Positions 1 through 6,578 of a stretch of 10,845 nt of DNA are shown in pieces (position 1 is the stretch's first letter; every line of letters starts with the position of its first letter). The notes beneath the pieces are model-generated. The model was not told where the DNA came from and searched no databases. It was given only the letters and a program-made list of their open reading frames with translations. A program made the translations under genes and the position numbers. Source of the stretch: DATADD01 sp046262355 (GTDB lineage Bacteria > Actinomycetota > CADDZG01 > WHSQ01); NCBI GenBank assembly GCA_046262355.1, contig JBHEMX010000034.1, positions 1 through 10,845 on the forward strand. The letters run 5' to 3'.

Positions 1-229
1 AGGCGAACAGTCGCCAATTGATGCGACCGGCCCGAAGGTGTCCGGCGGCAGCCGCCGTGGCGGCGACTCCCGAAATGGCGATATTCGCACCACCGCCCGC
101 GGCCGGGGACGAAGCGATAAGGAGGACGACTGGGAGCCGGAGATTGCCGAGAACCAAGCCGACAAGGCCACCGGCAAGTGCGACCAGGAACGACCATCCG
201 GCGACAACCGCGGCTTCGACGGGCGACAT
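1..229 (-). CDS. TSUP-family (TauE/SafE-like) membrane transporter, amino-terminal part
   Basis: Reading the minus strand from an ATG at 229-227 gives an uninterrupted frame of about 76 codons to the left edge, where it is cut. The protein starts MSPVEAAVVAGWSFLVAL and continues with a glycine-rich first helix (GGLVGLVLGNLRLP), a second hydrophobic stretch (VVLLIASSPAAGGGANIAIS) and GHLRAGRINWRLF. The G-x-x-G helix, the small-residue turn with a conserved Asn, and a G-H-x(5)-[IV]-[ND]-W segment fit the TSUP family as I recall it; many members export sulfur oxyanions or organosulfonates, but the substrate cannot be read here. The frame stays open upstream to a stop at 304-302, so an earlier non-ATG start is possible. 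A TACACT at 248-243 could be a -10 element with a very short leader; no convincing -35 was seen. It points away from the remnants to its right. Confidence 0.7.
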   Translation of the reverse strand, partial: MSPVEAAVVAGWSFLVALAGGLVGLVLGNLRLPVVLLIASSPAAGGGANIAISGVAATAAAAGHLRAGRINWRLFA

Positions 230-312
230 GCGCAGCGCGCTCAGTGTAGGTGTTGCGATCTGCGGGGCGGCGCGGTCTCGGGCGATCCGATACCGCTCCG
301 TTCACAGTCGCT

Positions 313-668
313 TTCCGCCACGAGCCGATCCTCTACGGCTACAAGCCGGCCGGCGGGCCCCGCGGGCGCGGGCGCGCCGCTGGCACGGCGACCACTCCCA
401 GTCGAGCGTGCTCGAGGTGCCACGGCCACGCGCCGCGCGCGAGCACCCGACGATGAAGCCGGTCGAGCTCGTCGAGATATCGCTGCGCAACTCGAGCGCC
501 CGCCACGAGGCGATGGTCGACCCCTTCGCGGGCTCGGGCTCGACGCTGGTGGCCTCGGAGCGCCTCGGCCGGCGCGCGCGCCTCCTCGAGCTCGATCCTG
601 CCTACTGCGACGTGACCCTCGCCCGCTACGAGCGGCTGATTAGAAGTGCCGTCACCGCAGAGAGCTGA
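313..668 (+). pseudogene. DNA methyltransferase remnant (N4/N6 type, C-terminal part), frameshifted
   Basis: The remnant begins in one frame with FRHEPILYGYKPAGG (313-357) and continues in another with RWHGDHSQSSVLEVPRPR, then EHPTMKPVELVE (441-476), DPFAGSGSTL (519-548) and LELDPAYCDVTLARYERL (about 583-636), ending at TGA 666-668. HPTxKP followed by the SAM-binding D-P-F-x-G-S-G-S/T loop is the C-terminal half of DNA amino-methyltransferases with motif IV before motif I, common in phages and mobile elements. The frame changes between about 348 and 378, in a GC-only run. The catalytic (D/S)PPY motif that should lie upstream is absent, as is everything before 313, so the product cannot be active. 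It abuts the ligase remnant at about 668 with no spacer. The call is firm for the family and for the break; the specificity of the ancestor is unknown. Confidence 0.75.
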
Positions 669-670
669 CA

Positions 671-991
671 GGCGTCCTTTACGACGACGCCTTCGTGTCG
701 GCGTGCAGGGCGTCGTTGAGGACGCGCTTTGCCGCCTCGGGGGTCGGACGTGGTCAAGCTCGGAATCTTGAGGAGTGGCGCCACCCTTCGAGCCGCGCGG
801 AGCACTCCTCCAGCGACGTGTCCAGCAGGTCGTCGCCGTCGAGGTGGAGAAGGTCGAAGAGGAACGTCACAATCCGCTCGGGCGCCCTGCGCTGTCGATC
901 TGCGAGACGGTGTCCTGAAAGGCGGCCGGGCCGTGCTCGCTCATCCACAGCGTCTCGCCGTCGAACACCGCTTGGGTCACACGGCGCAGCG
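671..991 (-). pseudogene. ATP-dependent DNA ligase remnant (nucleotidyltransferase core), multiply frameshifted
   Basis: Five minus-strand pieces in three frames line up in family order: ALRRVTQAVFDGETLWMSEH then GPAAFQDTVSQIDSA (991 down to about 885), PERIVTFLFDLLHLDGDDLL followed by DTSLEECSARLEG (about 881-783), VAPLLKIPSLTTSDP, EAAKRVLNDALHA, and HEGVVVKDA (about 697-671). V-[FL]-D-G-E, F-D-L-L-H-x-D-G and E-G-V-V-V-K-D are conserved blocks of ATP-dependent DNA ligases, and the spacing recalls the actinobacterial LigB/LigC group. The adenylation motif K-x-D-G and the C-terminal OB fold are missing. At least four frame changes occur in about 320 bases; one lies in a run of five C and another where GG would be expected, so single-base indels explain them. 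This is a dead fragment lying opposite in direction to the remnants on both sides. Confidence 0.72.
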
Positions 992-996
992 CCGGT

Positions 997-1334
997 AGCC
1001 GCGATCTGCGGCAGGGATCGCTCGTCGGCGAGGACTGGCGCGACCGCGACCCCGAGGCGCTGCGCGCCGCGGCCTGTCAGGAGGTGCCGCTGCTCGACGG
1101 GGCCACCCACTGCTTTGTTGCCGCCACGGTCACGCACAGCGCGAGTTATCCCATCGGCCGGTTGGTCGGCGACTGGCTCGTGCTCGCGCCGACCGCCTCG
1201 GGGCGAAGCCGCACGCGCCGATCCCGTTCAGGGCCGAGGATGGGATGCACGCCGGCCGCATGCACCACCTGGCGCGGCTCAACCACGCGGAGATGTACGG
1301 CCCTCCGGGAGTGACTCGCCGGCTAACCGGTTAG
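997..1334 (+). pseudogene. alpha/beta-hydrolase (lipase/PGAP1-like) C-terminal remnant, one frameshift
   Basis: From about 997 one frame reads SRDLRQGSLVGEDW and then the segment VPLLDGATHCFVAATVT followed by PIGRLVGDWLVLAPTASGR (to about 1206). A shift at about 1206-1212 moves to the frame reading HAPIPFRAEDGMHAGRMHHL and then NHAEMYGPPGVTRRLTG, ending at TAG 1332-1334. The pattern, with DLRxGxLxxEDW, an ATH/V-A-A-T block, GRLVGDxLV and a late HHxxxLNHxxxY, matches the C-terminal part of actinobacterial esterase/lipase proteins near the PGAP1 group as I remember them, with the late HH/NH segment near the catalytic histidine. The nucleophile elbow (GxSxG) and the amino-terminal half are missing, so the fragment is inactive. 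It begins within a few bases of the end of the ligase remnant and converges on the 201-aa gene, sharing its stop region. Confidence 0.6.
1323..1334. repeat. 12-bp perfect palindrome carrying the stop codons of two convergent frames
   Basis: The sequence CTAACCGGTTAG equals its own reverse complement. On the plus strand it ends the hydrolase remnant as L-T-G-stop, and on the minus strand it ends the 201-aa protein as L-T-G-stop, so both frames overlap over their last twelve bases and end in the same three residues. It has no loop and no T-run, so it does not look like an intrinsic terminator, although weak flanking complementarity (CGCC and GGCG) could allow a small hairpin. Confidence 0.9.
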
Positions 1335-1928
1335 GGCGCCCTCCACGTCCGCATCCAAGCGAACGTGGGTGCCCTGGAGGCGGCAGCGGTCGGCTCGACG
1401 AAGCTGTTCCGAGCTTGCCGCCTGGTGTGCGTGCGGATACTCGTACCCCGGCTCATTGTCGAACGGCCATCTCTGCTTGGCCTGGAGCACCACCTGTCCC
1501 TCGCGACTGAGGCATTCCACTCGCACGGCCCTCTTGCCATTGGTCGTACCCAAGGTGTTCAGGTCATCCTCGGCGAGCGAGACGATGAACTCCGGAGCGC
1601 CGGTGGGGCTTGTTGCACGCTCCACAACCAGGCTCTGATCGTCGTCGACCCCCGAGGTGGCGGTCCATACCATCAGCGGCGTCGCCATGACGGCTGCGAT
1701 CAATACACCGGGTGCCACTTTTTTCAGCTTCGCCCTTGTACTGGACGAACTGACCCATACGAGTAGCCCAACTGTGCCTACAGCCAGGAGAAGCACCGCA
1801 ACGATCCAAGCCATGCCTATCCCGCCTTCTCCGTCCTCGCCGCGGGACTCCCGCAACTCCTTGCCGTACCCCGTATGGCCGCCCAGGACCAGGGAATCCA
1901 GCAGCTCAGCGGGGAGAAGCTCGATCAT
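1323..1928 (-). CDS. unknown 201-aa membrane-anchored protein
   Basis: I do not recognise a named family. The chosen ATG (1928-1926) overlaps the TGA of the upstream frame as ATGA, the usual sign of translational coupling. The protein has a charged soluble start (MIELLPAELLDSL), a strong transmembrane helix at residues 39-56 (MAWIVAVLLLAVGTVGLL), a short basic linker (TRAKLKK) and a second helix at about 73-91 (APGVLIAAVMATPLMVWTA). A soluble domain of about 110 residues follows, containing VRVECLSREGQVVLQAKQRW, a YPHAHQ motif and SEQLRRADRCRLQGT. Two cysteines in that domain (in VECLS and RCRLQG) could pair. An internal start at MAWIV (1814) is the alternative and would give a simple protein of about 163 aa with an amino-terminal anchor. 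The frame is clean with normal codon use, so unlike its neighbours it seems intact. Its position after the decayed membrane protein suggests the two once formed one unit. Confidence 0.7.
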   Translation of the reverse strand: MIELLPAELLDSLVLGGHTGYGKELRESRGEDGEGGIGMAWIVAVLLLAVGTVGLLVWVSSSSTRAKLKKVAPGVLIAAVMATPLMVWTATSGVDDDQSLVVERATSPTGAPEFIVSLAEDDLNTLGTTNGKRAVRVECLSREGQVVLQAKQRWPFDNEPGYEYPHAHQAASSEQLRRADRCRLQGTHVRLDADVEGALTG

Positions 1929-2956
1929 TGGTTGGCCTGGGAGAGGAGCAAAAGCCCGAAGGTGGTAAACGCCACCATCACGGCCAGCATCCAGTACTGC
2001 GACATCGCCGCTGCGCGGGCCTTTCCGTAGAGCGCCAAGGCGCGGTCGTGCGAGAGTACGAGACCGCACACTTGGCCCGCGACCACCACGCCCGTCGGCG
2101 CGTACCAGATCGTGGTCGCCCCGACGATCGCGTAGTCGATTGTGCTGTCGGCGGTGCTGAACATCCAGCCCTTGCCGAGCGGGTCCGATGACAGGTACGC
2201 GATCGCCTGTCCGTTGTAGACGAGCGGGGAGAAGTAATGCGCGAGCAGGTATACGGCTGCGATCGGGACCAGCGTGTGTACGAACAAGCGCGCGACCGTG
2301 ACGGTGGGGCGGTGATCGATCGCGCGCACCCCCGTCACGCCGACCGCGTAGATCGCGGTCACTATGCCGAGCGCGATCAGCATGCCGATCGAGAACGCCA
2401 GCTCGAGTGATGTCCCCGGGCTGAAGCCGAGGTCAACGAACAGGTCCTCTATGCCCGGTGCGACTTCGACCCACGGCTTTCCCTCGCTGGCGCCGTCGAA
2501 CATGACGTTCCGGATCATCACGATCAGCACCGCAACCGTACCGGGCAGTGGCTCGAGCGATGCCGGACAGCGGCGGCCGCAATCCCAGCCTTCCGTCCTT
2601 GACCGTCAGGGGCGAGATGCGCGAGAACAGGTTGAAGTACACGGAGAACGTCTCGCCCCGCGAGGTCCACGCCTCGGTGCCGAAGCAGGCCGGCGGCGGC
2701 GGGCCAGCGGGCCGAGCCATTCGGGATAGCAGCACGGTGGCTGCGTCCGACTCGTCACGCGACCGGCGACGAACCCGGCCGCGAGCGCGATCGCGCGCCA
2801 CGGGTTGAACGCCCGGAAGACGTCCCCGAACACGATGCTGAGGAGGACAAGGCCGACTCAGACGAGTCCGTGCGCGGCCGCCGGCTCGGTCACGGCGACC
2901 AAGCCACCGAGCGCGGCCGCCGCGGCGATCCCGGCTCGTGCGGCTGTAGTCCTCAT
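1925..2956 (-). pseudogene. decayed multi-spanning membrane protein of the type annotated 'fenitrothion hydrolase' in actinobacteria
   Basis: An ATG at 2956 starts a signal-like stretch (MRTTAARAGIAAAAALGGLV, then PAAAHGLV). TGA at 2860-2858 then interrupts it, and the same frame goes straight on as VGLVLLSIVFGDVFRAFNPW, reaching YPEWLGPLA. After a second break it resumes in another frame as CFGTEAWTSRGETFSVYFNL and GLRPPLSGIA. A frameshift at about 2540-2565 leads into EPLPGTVAVLIVMIRN and an intact C-terminal stretch with LFVHTLVPIAAVYLLAHYF, SSDPLGKGW, TIDYAIVGATTIWYAPTGVV and SQYWMLAVMVAFTTFGLLLL. From memory, full relatives carry several more helices at both breaks, which points to internal deletions rather than only point mutations. 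The database name comes from a distant hydrolase and should not be taken as the activity. The start lies 15 nt after the RND stop, so it may have belonged to the same transcript. It ends in an ATGA overlap with the 201-aa gene. Confidence 0.72.
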
Positions 2957-2971
2957 GGGAACCGACGGCTT

Positions 2972-5900
2972 TCAGGCAGTCTCAGCGGGGGGGCGGGAAA
3001 TCCCTTCCTTCCCGCTCTTGGCGAAACGCAGGTACAGCGAGGGCAGCACGAACAGGTTGAGCATCGTCGCGGTGACGAGGCCACCGAGGATCGTGACCGC
3101 GAGCGGATGCTCGATCTCATGGCCGGGAATCGTGCCGGCGATCACCAGCGGCACGAGGGCCAGTCCGGTCGCCGACGCGGTCATCAGAATCGGCGCGAGA
3201 CGGTCCTTCGCCCCTTGCAGGACGAGCGCCGGTCCGAACGGGACGCCCTCCTCCCGCTCGAGGTGCTGGAAGTGGGCGATCATCAGGATGCCGTTGCGCC
3301 CCGCGATCCCGAGCACGGTCAGGAACCCGACCAGGGAGCCGAGCGACAGCACGCCCGTGTCTATCTTCGCTGCCAACACCGCGCCAGCGAGAGCCATCGG
3401 CAGCAGCAGGAACACGAGCAGGGCGAGCCGCACGCTTCCCAGCCCGGCCTGAATCAGGAGGAAGATCACCACGGCGGCCAGGATCCCGTAGAGCAGGAGG
3501 TCGTCCTGGGCCGCGTTCAGCTCGGGCGCCTCTCCCAGCACCTCCGCGTGGTAGCCGGCCGGCATGGTGACCTCCGCCAGCCGCTGCTCGACCTCGTCCA
3601 CCGTGGAGGCCAGGTCCCGCCCGGCCACGTCGGCGGCGGCGTCGATCCGGCGCGTCTGCCGCTCGTGCTTGATCGTGTTCGCGATCGGCTTGATGCGTAT
3701 GTCCGCGACACTGCGCAGCGGTACCTGGTCGCCCCCAGGCGTGTCGATCGGGAGGTCCTCGACGTCGGGCACGCTGTCGCGGAACTCGGGCTTGCTCCAG
3801 ATGTGAACGTCGTATGCCTTGCCGCCGGCGAAGATGTCGGCGACTTCCTCGCCCGCGAGCCACGCGGAGGACTGCCGGCGCACGTCGCCTGGGGTGATCC
3901 CGTGGCGGCGCGCCGCGGCGATGTCCACCTCCACCTCGATGTTCGGGATCTGCTCCACCTGCTCGACCTGCGCGTCGACCGTGCCCTCGACCGCTTTCAT
4001 CTTCTGGACGATCTCTCCCGCCTTCTTCTGCAGGACGTCAACGTCCGGGCCGAAGACGCGCACGACGATCGACTCGTTCGCCCCGCTCAGGACCTCCTTC
4101 ACCCGCTCCCTGAGGTAGGTCTGGATGGTGCGGTAGAGCCCGGGGTAGCTGTCGATCACTTCCCTTACGCCCGCGAGGCTCTTGTCATAGTCGGCATTGG
4201 GATCGAAACTGACCCACTGCTCGTCGAAGTTCACGCCGTGGATCTCGTCCCCGAGCAGCGCCTGGCCCATGTGCGACGAGCATTTCTCCACCGCGGGAAC
4301 CTTCTCCATGTAGTCCTTGCAGCCCCGGTTCGAGATCCGTTTCGTCTCGGGCAGCGACGTGCCGGGCTTCGTCGCCCAGTACGTGATCAGGTCTTTCTCC
4401 TTGAAGTTCGGAAGCAGCGACTGCCCGAGCGTCGGGAAGATGAGCAGGCCGGCCCCGATCGTGAGAGCCGCCGTGACGATCGCCGGCTGCGGTCTGCGCA
4501 TGACCCGTGCCATGACGGCGCCGTAGCCGCGCTTCAGCACACGCATCAGGGGGGACTCGCGTTGTCTGTGCCCCCTCGACAGGAGAAGCAGGCAAAGAGC
4601 CGGCGTGACGGTGGTCGCGATCAGCATCGACACCATCACCGCCAGCCCGTAGGACAGCACGAGCGGCTGGAAGAACGAGCCGGATAAGCCGGACAGGAAG
4701 AAGACGGGGACGATCGCCGCGACGTCGATCAACGTCGCGTAGATGATCGCGCTGCGCACCTCCACAGAGGCGTCCAGGACGACGCGGAACGTCGACACCT
4801 CGCGCCCTTCCGCCCGCGCCTGACGCAGGCGCCGCACGATGTTCTCCACGTCGATGATCGCGTCGTCGACCACCACTCCGATGGCGACCACCAGTCCCGC
4901 CAGGATCATTACGTTGATGACCGTGCCGAACAGCTCGAGTATCACGAGCGCGCCCACCAGCGAAAGCGGGATCGCGAGCAGGCTGATGAACGCCGTGCGC
5001 CATTCGAACAGGAAGGCGGCGATGATCAGGACCACGAGCAGCACTCCGAAGAGCAGCGCCGTGAGCAGGTTGTCGAGCGCCATGTCGATGAAGGTGGCGG
5101 GTCGGAAGAGGCCCTCGTGGACCTCAATGCCGGGCAGGCCGGGCTTCATCTCGTCGAGCGCCTCCTCGACTCCTTCCGTCACCTCCAGGGTGTTGGCGCC
5201 GGGCTGCTTCTGGACGATCAGCATCAGCCCGGGACGGCCTCCGATGCCGGCGTCGCCCCAGAGCGGCATGTGGTCCTCGACCACATCGCCGACGTGGCTC
5301 AGGCGCAGGACCTCGCCGTTGCGCCTTTCGATCGGCACTTTCGCGAGGTCCTTCTCGTCCTGGATCGGCATGACGTTGCGCACGTTCAGCCTTTGGCCGT
5401 CCGATTCGACGAACCCTCCGGTGCCGACCGTGAACGCCTCCTCGAACTGGAGCACGCCCGCGCTGTGCGCGTTCGCGGTGGTCTCCATGACTTGGTTCAG
5501 CGAGACGCCGTTCTCCCTCAGCTTGCGCGGATCGAGCTGGACGTGCCGCTGCTTGAGTCGCTCGCCGTAGATGAGCACCTGGGCCACGCCGGGCACCCGC
5601 GTCAGCCGCTGCCTGATCTTCCAGTAGGCGATGGCCGACATGTCGATCTGGGACAGCTCGTTCGAGGTAAGCCCTACCTTCAAGATCCGGCTAGTCGACG
5701 ACAGCGCCGGCATCATGAAGGGAGGACTGGCCCAGGTGGGCAACTGGGACGTAACCCCCGCGAGGCGCTCCTGCACCAGCTGGCGCGCCTTGTTGCCGTC
5801 GATCCCGCGCTCGAAGTAGAGCTTGATCGAGGAGACCTGCTCGACCGAGTAGGAGCGCATCTCGTCGAGGCCCTCGATGCCGTTGAGCGCATCCTCGATC

Positions 5901-6100
5901 GGGATGGTGATCAGCTCTTCGACCTCGGTGGAGGTGTTCCCGGTCGCGAGCGTCTGGACCTCGACGATTGGCGGTGCGAACTCGGGAAAGACGTCGAGTT
6001 GCGCGTCGCGAGTCTGGATGAAGCCGAACACCAGCAGCACCGTGGCGCCGAAGACGGCAAGCCACCGGAACCGCAGGCTACGGGCGACTATCCAACGCAC
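2972..6100 (-). CDS. RND-family efflux permease, 1042 aa (CzcA/CusA-like)
   Basis: The start is a GTG at 6100-6098 preceded by GGAGGG (6115-6110) at 9 nt. The architecture is that of a full RND permease: TM1 at residues 8-28, a first porter loop (about 30-340), TM2-6 (about 346-508), TM7 (about 540-560), a second porter loop (about 562-865) and TM8-12 (about 868-1025). Near the amino end FPEFAPPIVEVQT and EVEELITIPIEDALNGI are typical of the CzcA/CusA side of the superfamily. TM4 carries VDDAIIDVEN with Asp412, Asp413 and Glu419, the proton-relay position; the double Asp is the form usual in drug exporters, since CusA and CzcA have a single Asp there as I recall. TM10 has GIAGRNGILMI (Arg935, Asn936). 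No methionine ladder of the CusA kind is obvious, so the substrate is open. It is the last intact member of the three-gene unit, 19 nt after the lipoprotein stop. Confidence 0.93.
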   Translation of the reverse strand: MRWIVARSLRFRWLAVFGATVLLVFGFIQTRDAQLDVFPEFAPPIVEVQTLATGNTSTEVEELITIPIEDALNGIEGLDEMRSYSVEQVSSIKLYFERGIDGNKARQLVQERLAGVTSQLPTWASPPFMMPALSSTSRILKVGLTSNELSQIDMSAIAYWKIRQRLTRVPGVAQVLIYGERLKQRHVQLDPRKLRENGVSLNQVMETTANAHSAGVLQFEEAFTVGTGGFVESDGQRLNVRNVMPIQDEKDLAKVPIERRNGEVLRLSHVGDVVEDHMPLWGDAGIGGRPGLMLIVQKQPGANTLEVTEGVEEALDEMKPGLPGIEVHEGLFRPATFIDMALDNLLTALLFGVLLVVLIIAAFLFEWRTAFISLLAIPLSLVGALVILELFGTVINVMILAGLVVAIGVVVDDAIIDVENIVRRLRQARAEGREVSTFRVVLDASVEVRSAIIYATLIDVAAIVPVFFLSGLSGSFFQPLVLSYGLAVMVSMLIATTVTPALCLLLLSRGHRQRESPLMRVLKRGYGAVMARVMRRPQPAIVTAALTIGAGLLIFPTLGQSLLPNFKEKDLITYWATKPGTSLPETKRISNRGCKDYMEKVPAVEKCSSHMGQALLGDEIHGVNFDEQWVSFDPNADYDKSLAGVREVIDSYPGLYRTIQTYLRERVKEVLSGANESIVVRVFGPDVDVLQKKAGEIVQKMKAVEGTVDAQVEQVEQIPNIEVEVDIAAARRHGITPGDVRRQSSAWLAGEEVADIFAGGKAYDVHIWSKPEFRDSVPDVEDLPIDTPGGDQVPLRSVADIRIKPIANTIKHERQTRRIDAAADVAGRDLASTVDEVEQRLAEVTMPAGYHAEVLGEAPELNAAQDDLLLYGILAAVVIFLLIQAGLGSVRLALLVFLLLPMALAGAVLAAKIDTGVLSLGSLVGFLTVLGIAGRNGILMIAHFQHLEREEGVPFGPALVLQGAKDRLAPILMTASATGLALVPLVIAGTIPGHEIEHPLAVTILGGLVTATMLNLFVLPSLYLRFAKSGKEGISRPPAETA
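5136..5203. repeat. 68-bp near-identical block shared by the two RND genes, copy 1
   Basis: This stretch within the first porter loop matches 8888-8955 at 66 of 68 bases by hand alignment. It encodes PGANTLEVTEGVEEALDE plus the following few residues in both permeases. Synonymous positions are also conserved although the proteins differ widely elsewhere, so purifying selection on protein alone does not easily explain it. Confidence 0.85.
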
Positions 6101-6109
6101 TGCTCGAGT

Positions 6110-6115
6110 CCCTCC
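6110..6115 (-). promoter_or_regulatory. ribosome binding site of the 1042-aa RND permease
   Basis: GGAGGG on the minus strand lies 9 nt before a GTG codon at 6100. It decides for the GTG start, since no ATG is available at the family-typical amino end (the next residues are RWIVARSLRFRW). Confidence 0.7.
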
Positions 6116-6119
6116 GCGC

Positions 6120-6578
6120 TCACGGGTGCTGGTCGAGGATCTCGTACTCCGTCGCCAGCAGCTCCGCGGCTCCCAGCGTCACGATCGTCGTGCCGACGGG
6201 TGGGCCGGCCGACAACACCGCTCGATCTCCCTCGACGTCGACGACCTCGACCGGCACCCGGATGTACGTCTTCGGCTTCGGCTTCCCGTACACAAACGTA
6301 TCGCCGTCCGGGTTGTAGATCAGCGCCCCGTGGGGGACCACTTTTCGCTTCCCGTCCCGGCGCACCGACGTCGTCTCGACCGGGATCAGGTCGGCGGTCT
6401 CATCAGCCATCGTCACCCGGTTGATGTCCGATCCCTTGATCGGCTCGGACTTGTAGGGGTAGGTCTCGCGTACGTTCGACTCCACCTCGGAGCAAGCCGG
6501 GAGCGCAAATCCGCACACGAGAAGCGCCAGCCCCGCGGCCAGCGGGCGCGGCACCCTAGGCCGCCGGCCGGCGCTCAT
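6120..6578 (-). CDS. lipoprotein resembling only the membrane-proximal domain of an RND adaptor (membrane fusion protein), 152 aa
   Basis: The ATG at 6578 gives a short basic start (MSAGRRPRVPRPLAAG), a hydrophobic core and a lipobox ALPAC with Cys29, so it is a probable signal-peptidase-II lipoprotein facing outward. After a linker, residues 55-72 (VTMADETADLIPVETTSV) resemble the first conserved strand of adaptor proteins. Residues 79-145 (KVVPHGALIYNPDGDTFVY, then TYIRVPVEVVDVEGDRAVLS, GPPVGTTIVTLGAAELLATE) resemble the C-terminal segment of CusB/AcrA-type adaptors. In full adaptors (about 350-450 aa) barrel, lipoyl and helical-hairpin domains sit between these two parts; here a few basic residues (RRDGKRK) join them. 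The gene overlaps the end of the upstream permease by 23 bp and lies 19 nt before the next, so all three are surely co-expressed. A plain periplasmic lipoprotein with chance similarity is the alternative, but the context argues against it. Confidence 0.78.
   Translation of the reverse strand: MSAGRRPRVPRPLAAGLALLVCGFALPACSEVESNVRETYPYKSEPIKGSDINRVTMADETADLIPVETTSVRRDGKRKVVPHGALIYNPDGDTFVYGKPKPKTYIRVPVEVVDVEGDRAVLSAGPPVGTTIVTLGAAELLATEYEILDQHP

Noticed and set aside
18..312. Plus-strand amino-terminal extension of the methyltransferase frame to position 18
   Set aside because: This part is the antisense of the TSUP gene on the minus strand, which has clear membrane-protein features.
1317..1338. 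Palindrome region as an intrinsic terminator for the convergent genes
   Set aside because: The perfect palindrome leaves no loop and there is no T-run on either side; only a weak bulged hairpin can be drawn.
695..1510. A 271-codon plus-strand frame
   Set aside because: It crosses the ligase remnant, the lipase remnant and the 201-aa gene out of frame, and is Arg/Ser/Pro-rich without motifs.
313..2956. All frameshifts being sequencing or assembly errors
   Set aside because: They cluster in the remnants while 6.9 kb of adjoining pump genes is free of them, and whole motifs and halves of genes are missing, which indels in reads cannot explain; read data would still be needed to exclude individual cases.
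2870..4687. A 605-codon open frame on the plus strand opposite the second permease
   Set aside because: Same antisense effect; no domain, and composition typical of an antisense frame in GC-rich DNA.
5117..6424. A 435-codon plus-strand open frame spanning the 5' end of the second permease and the lipoprotein gene
   Set aside because: Antisense shadow covering two real genes; its sequence has no protein-family character.
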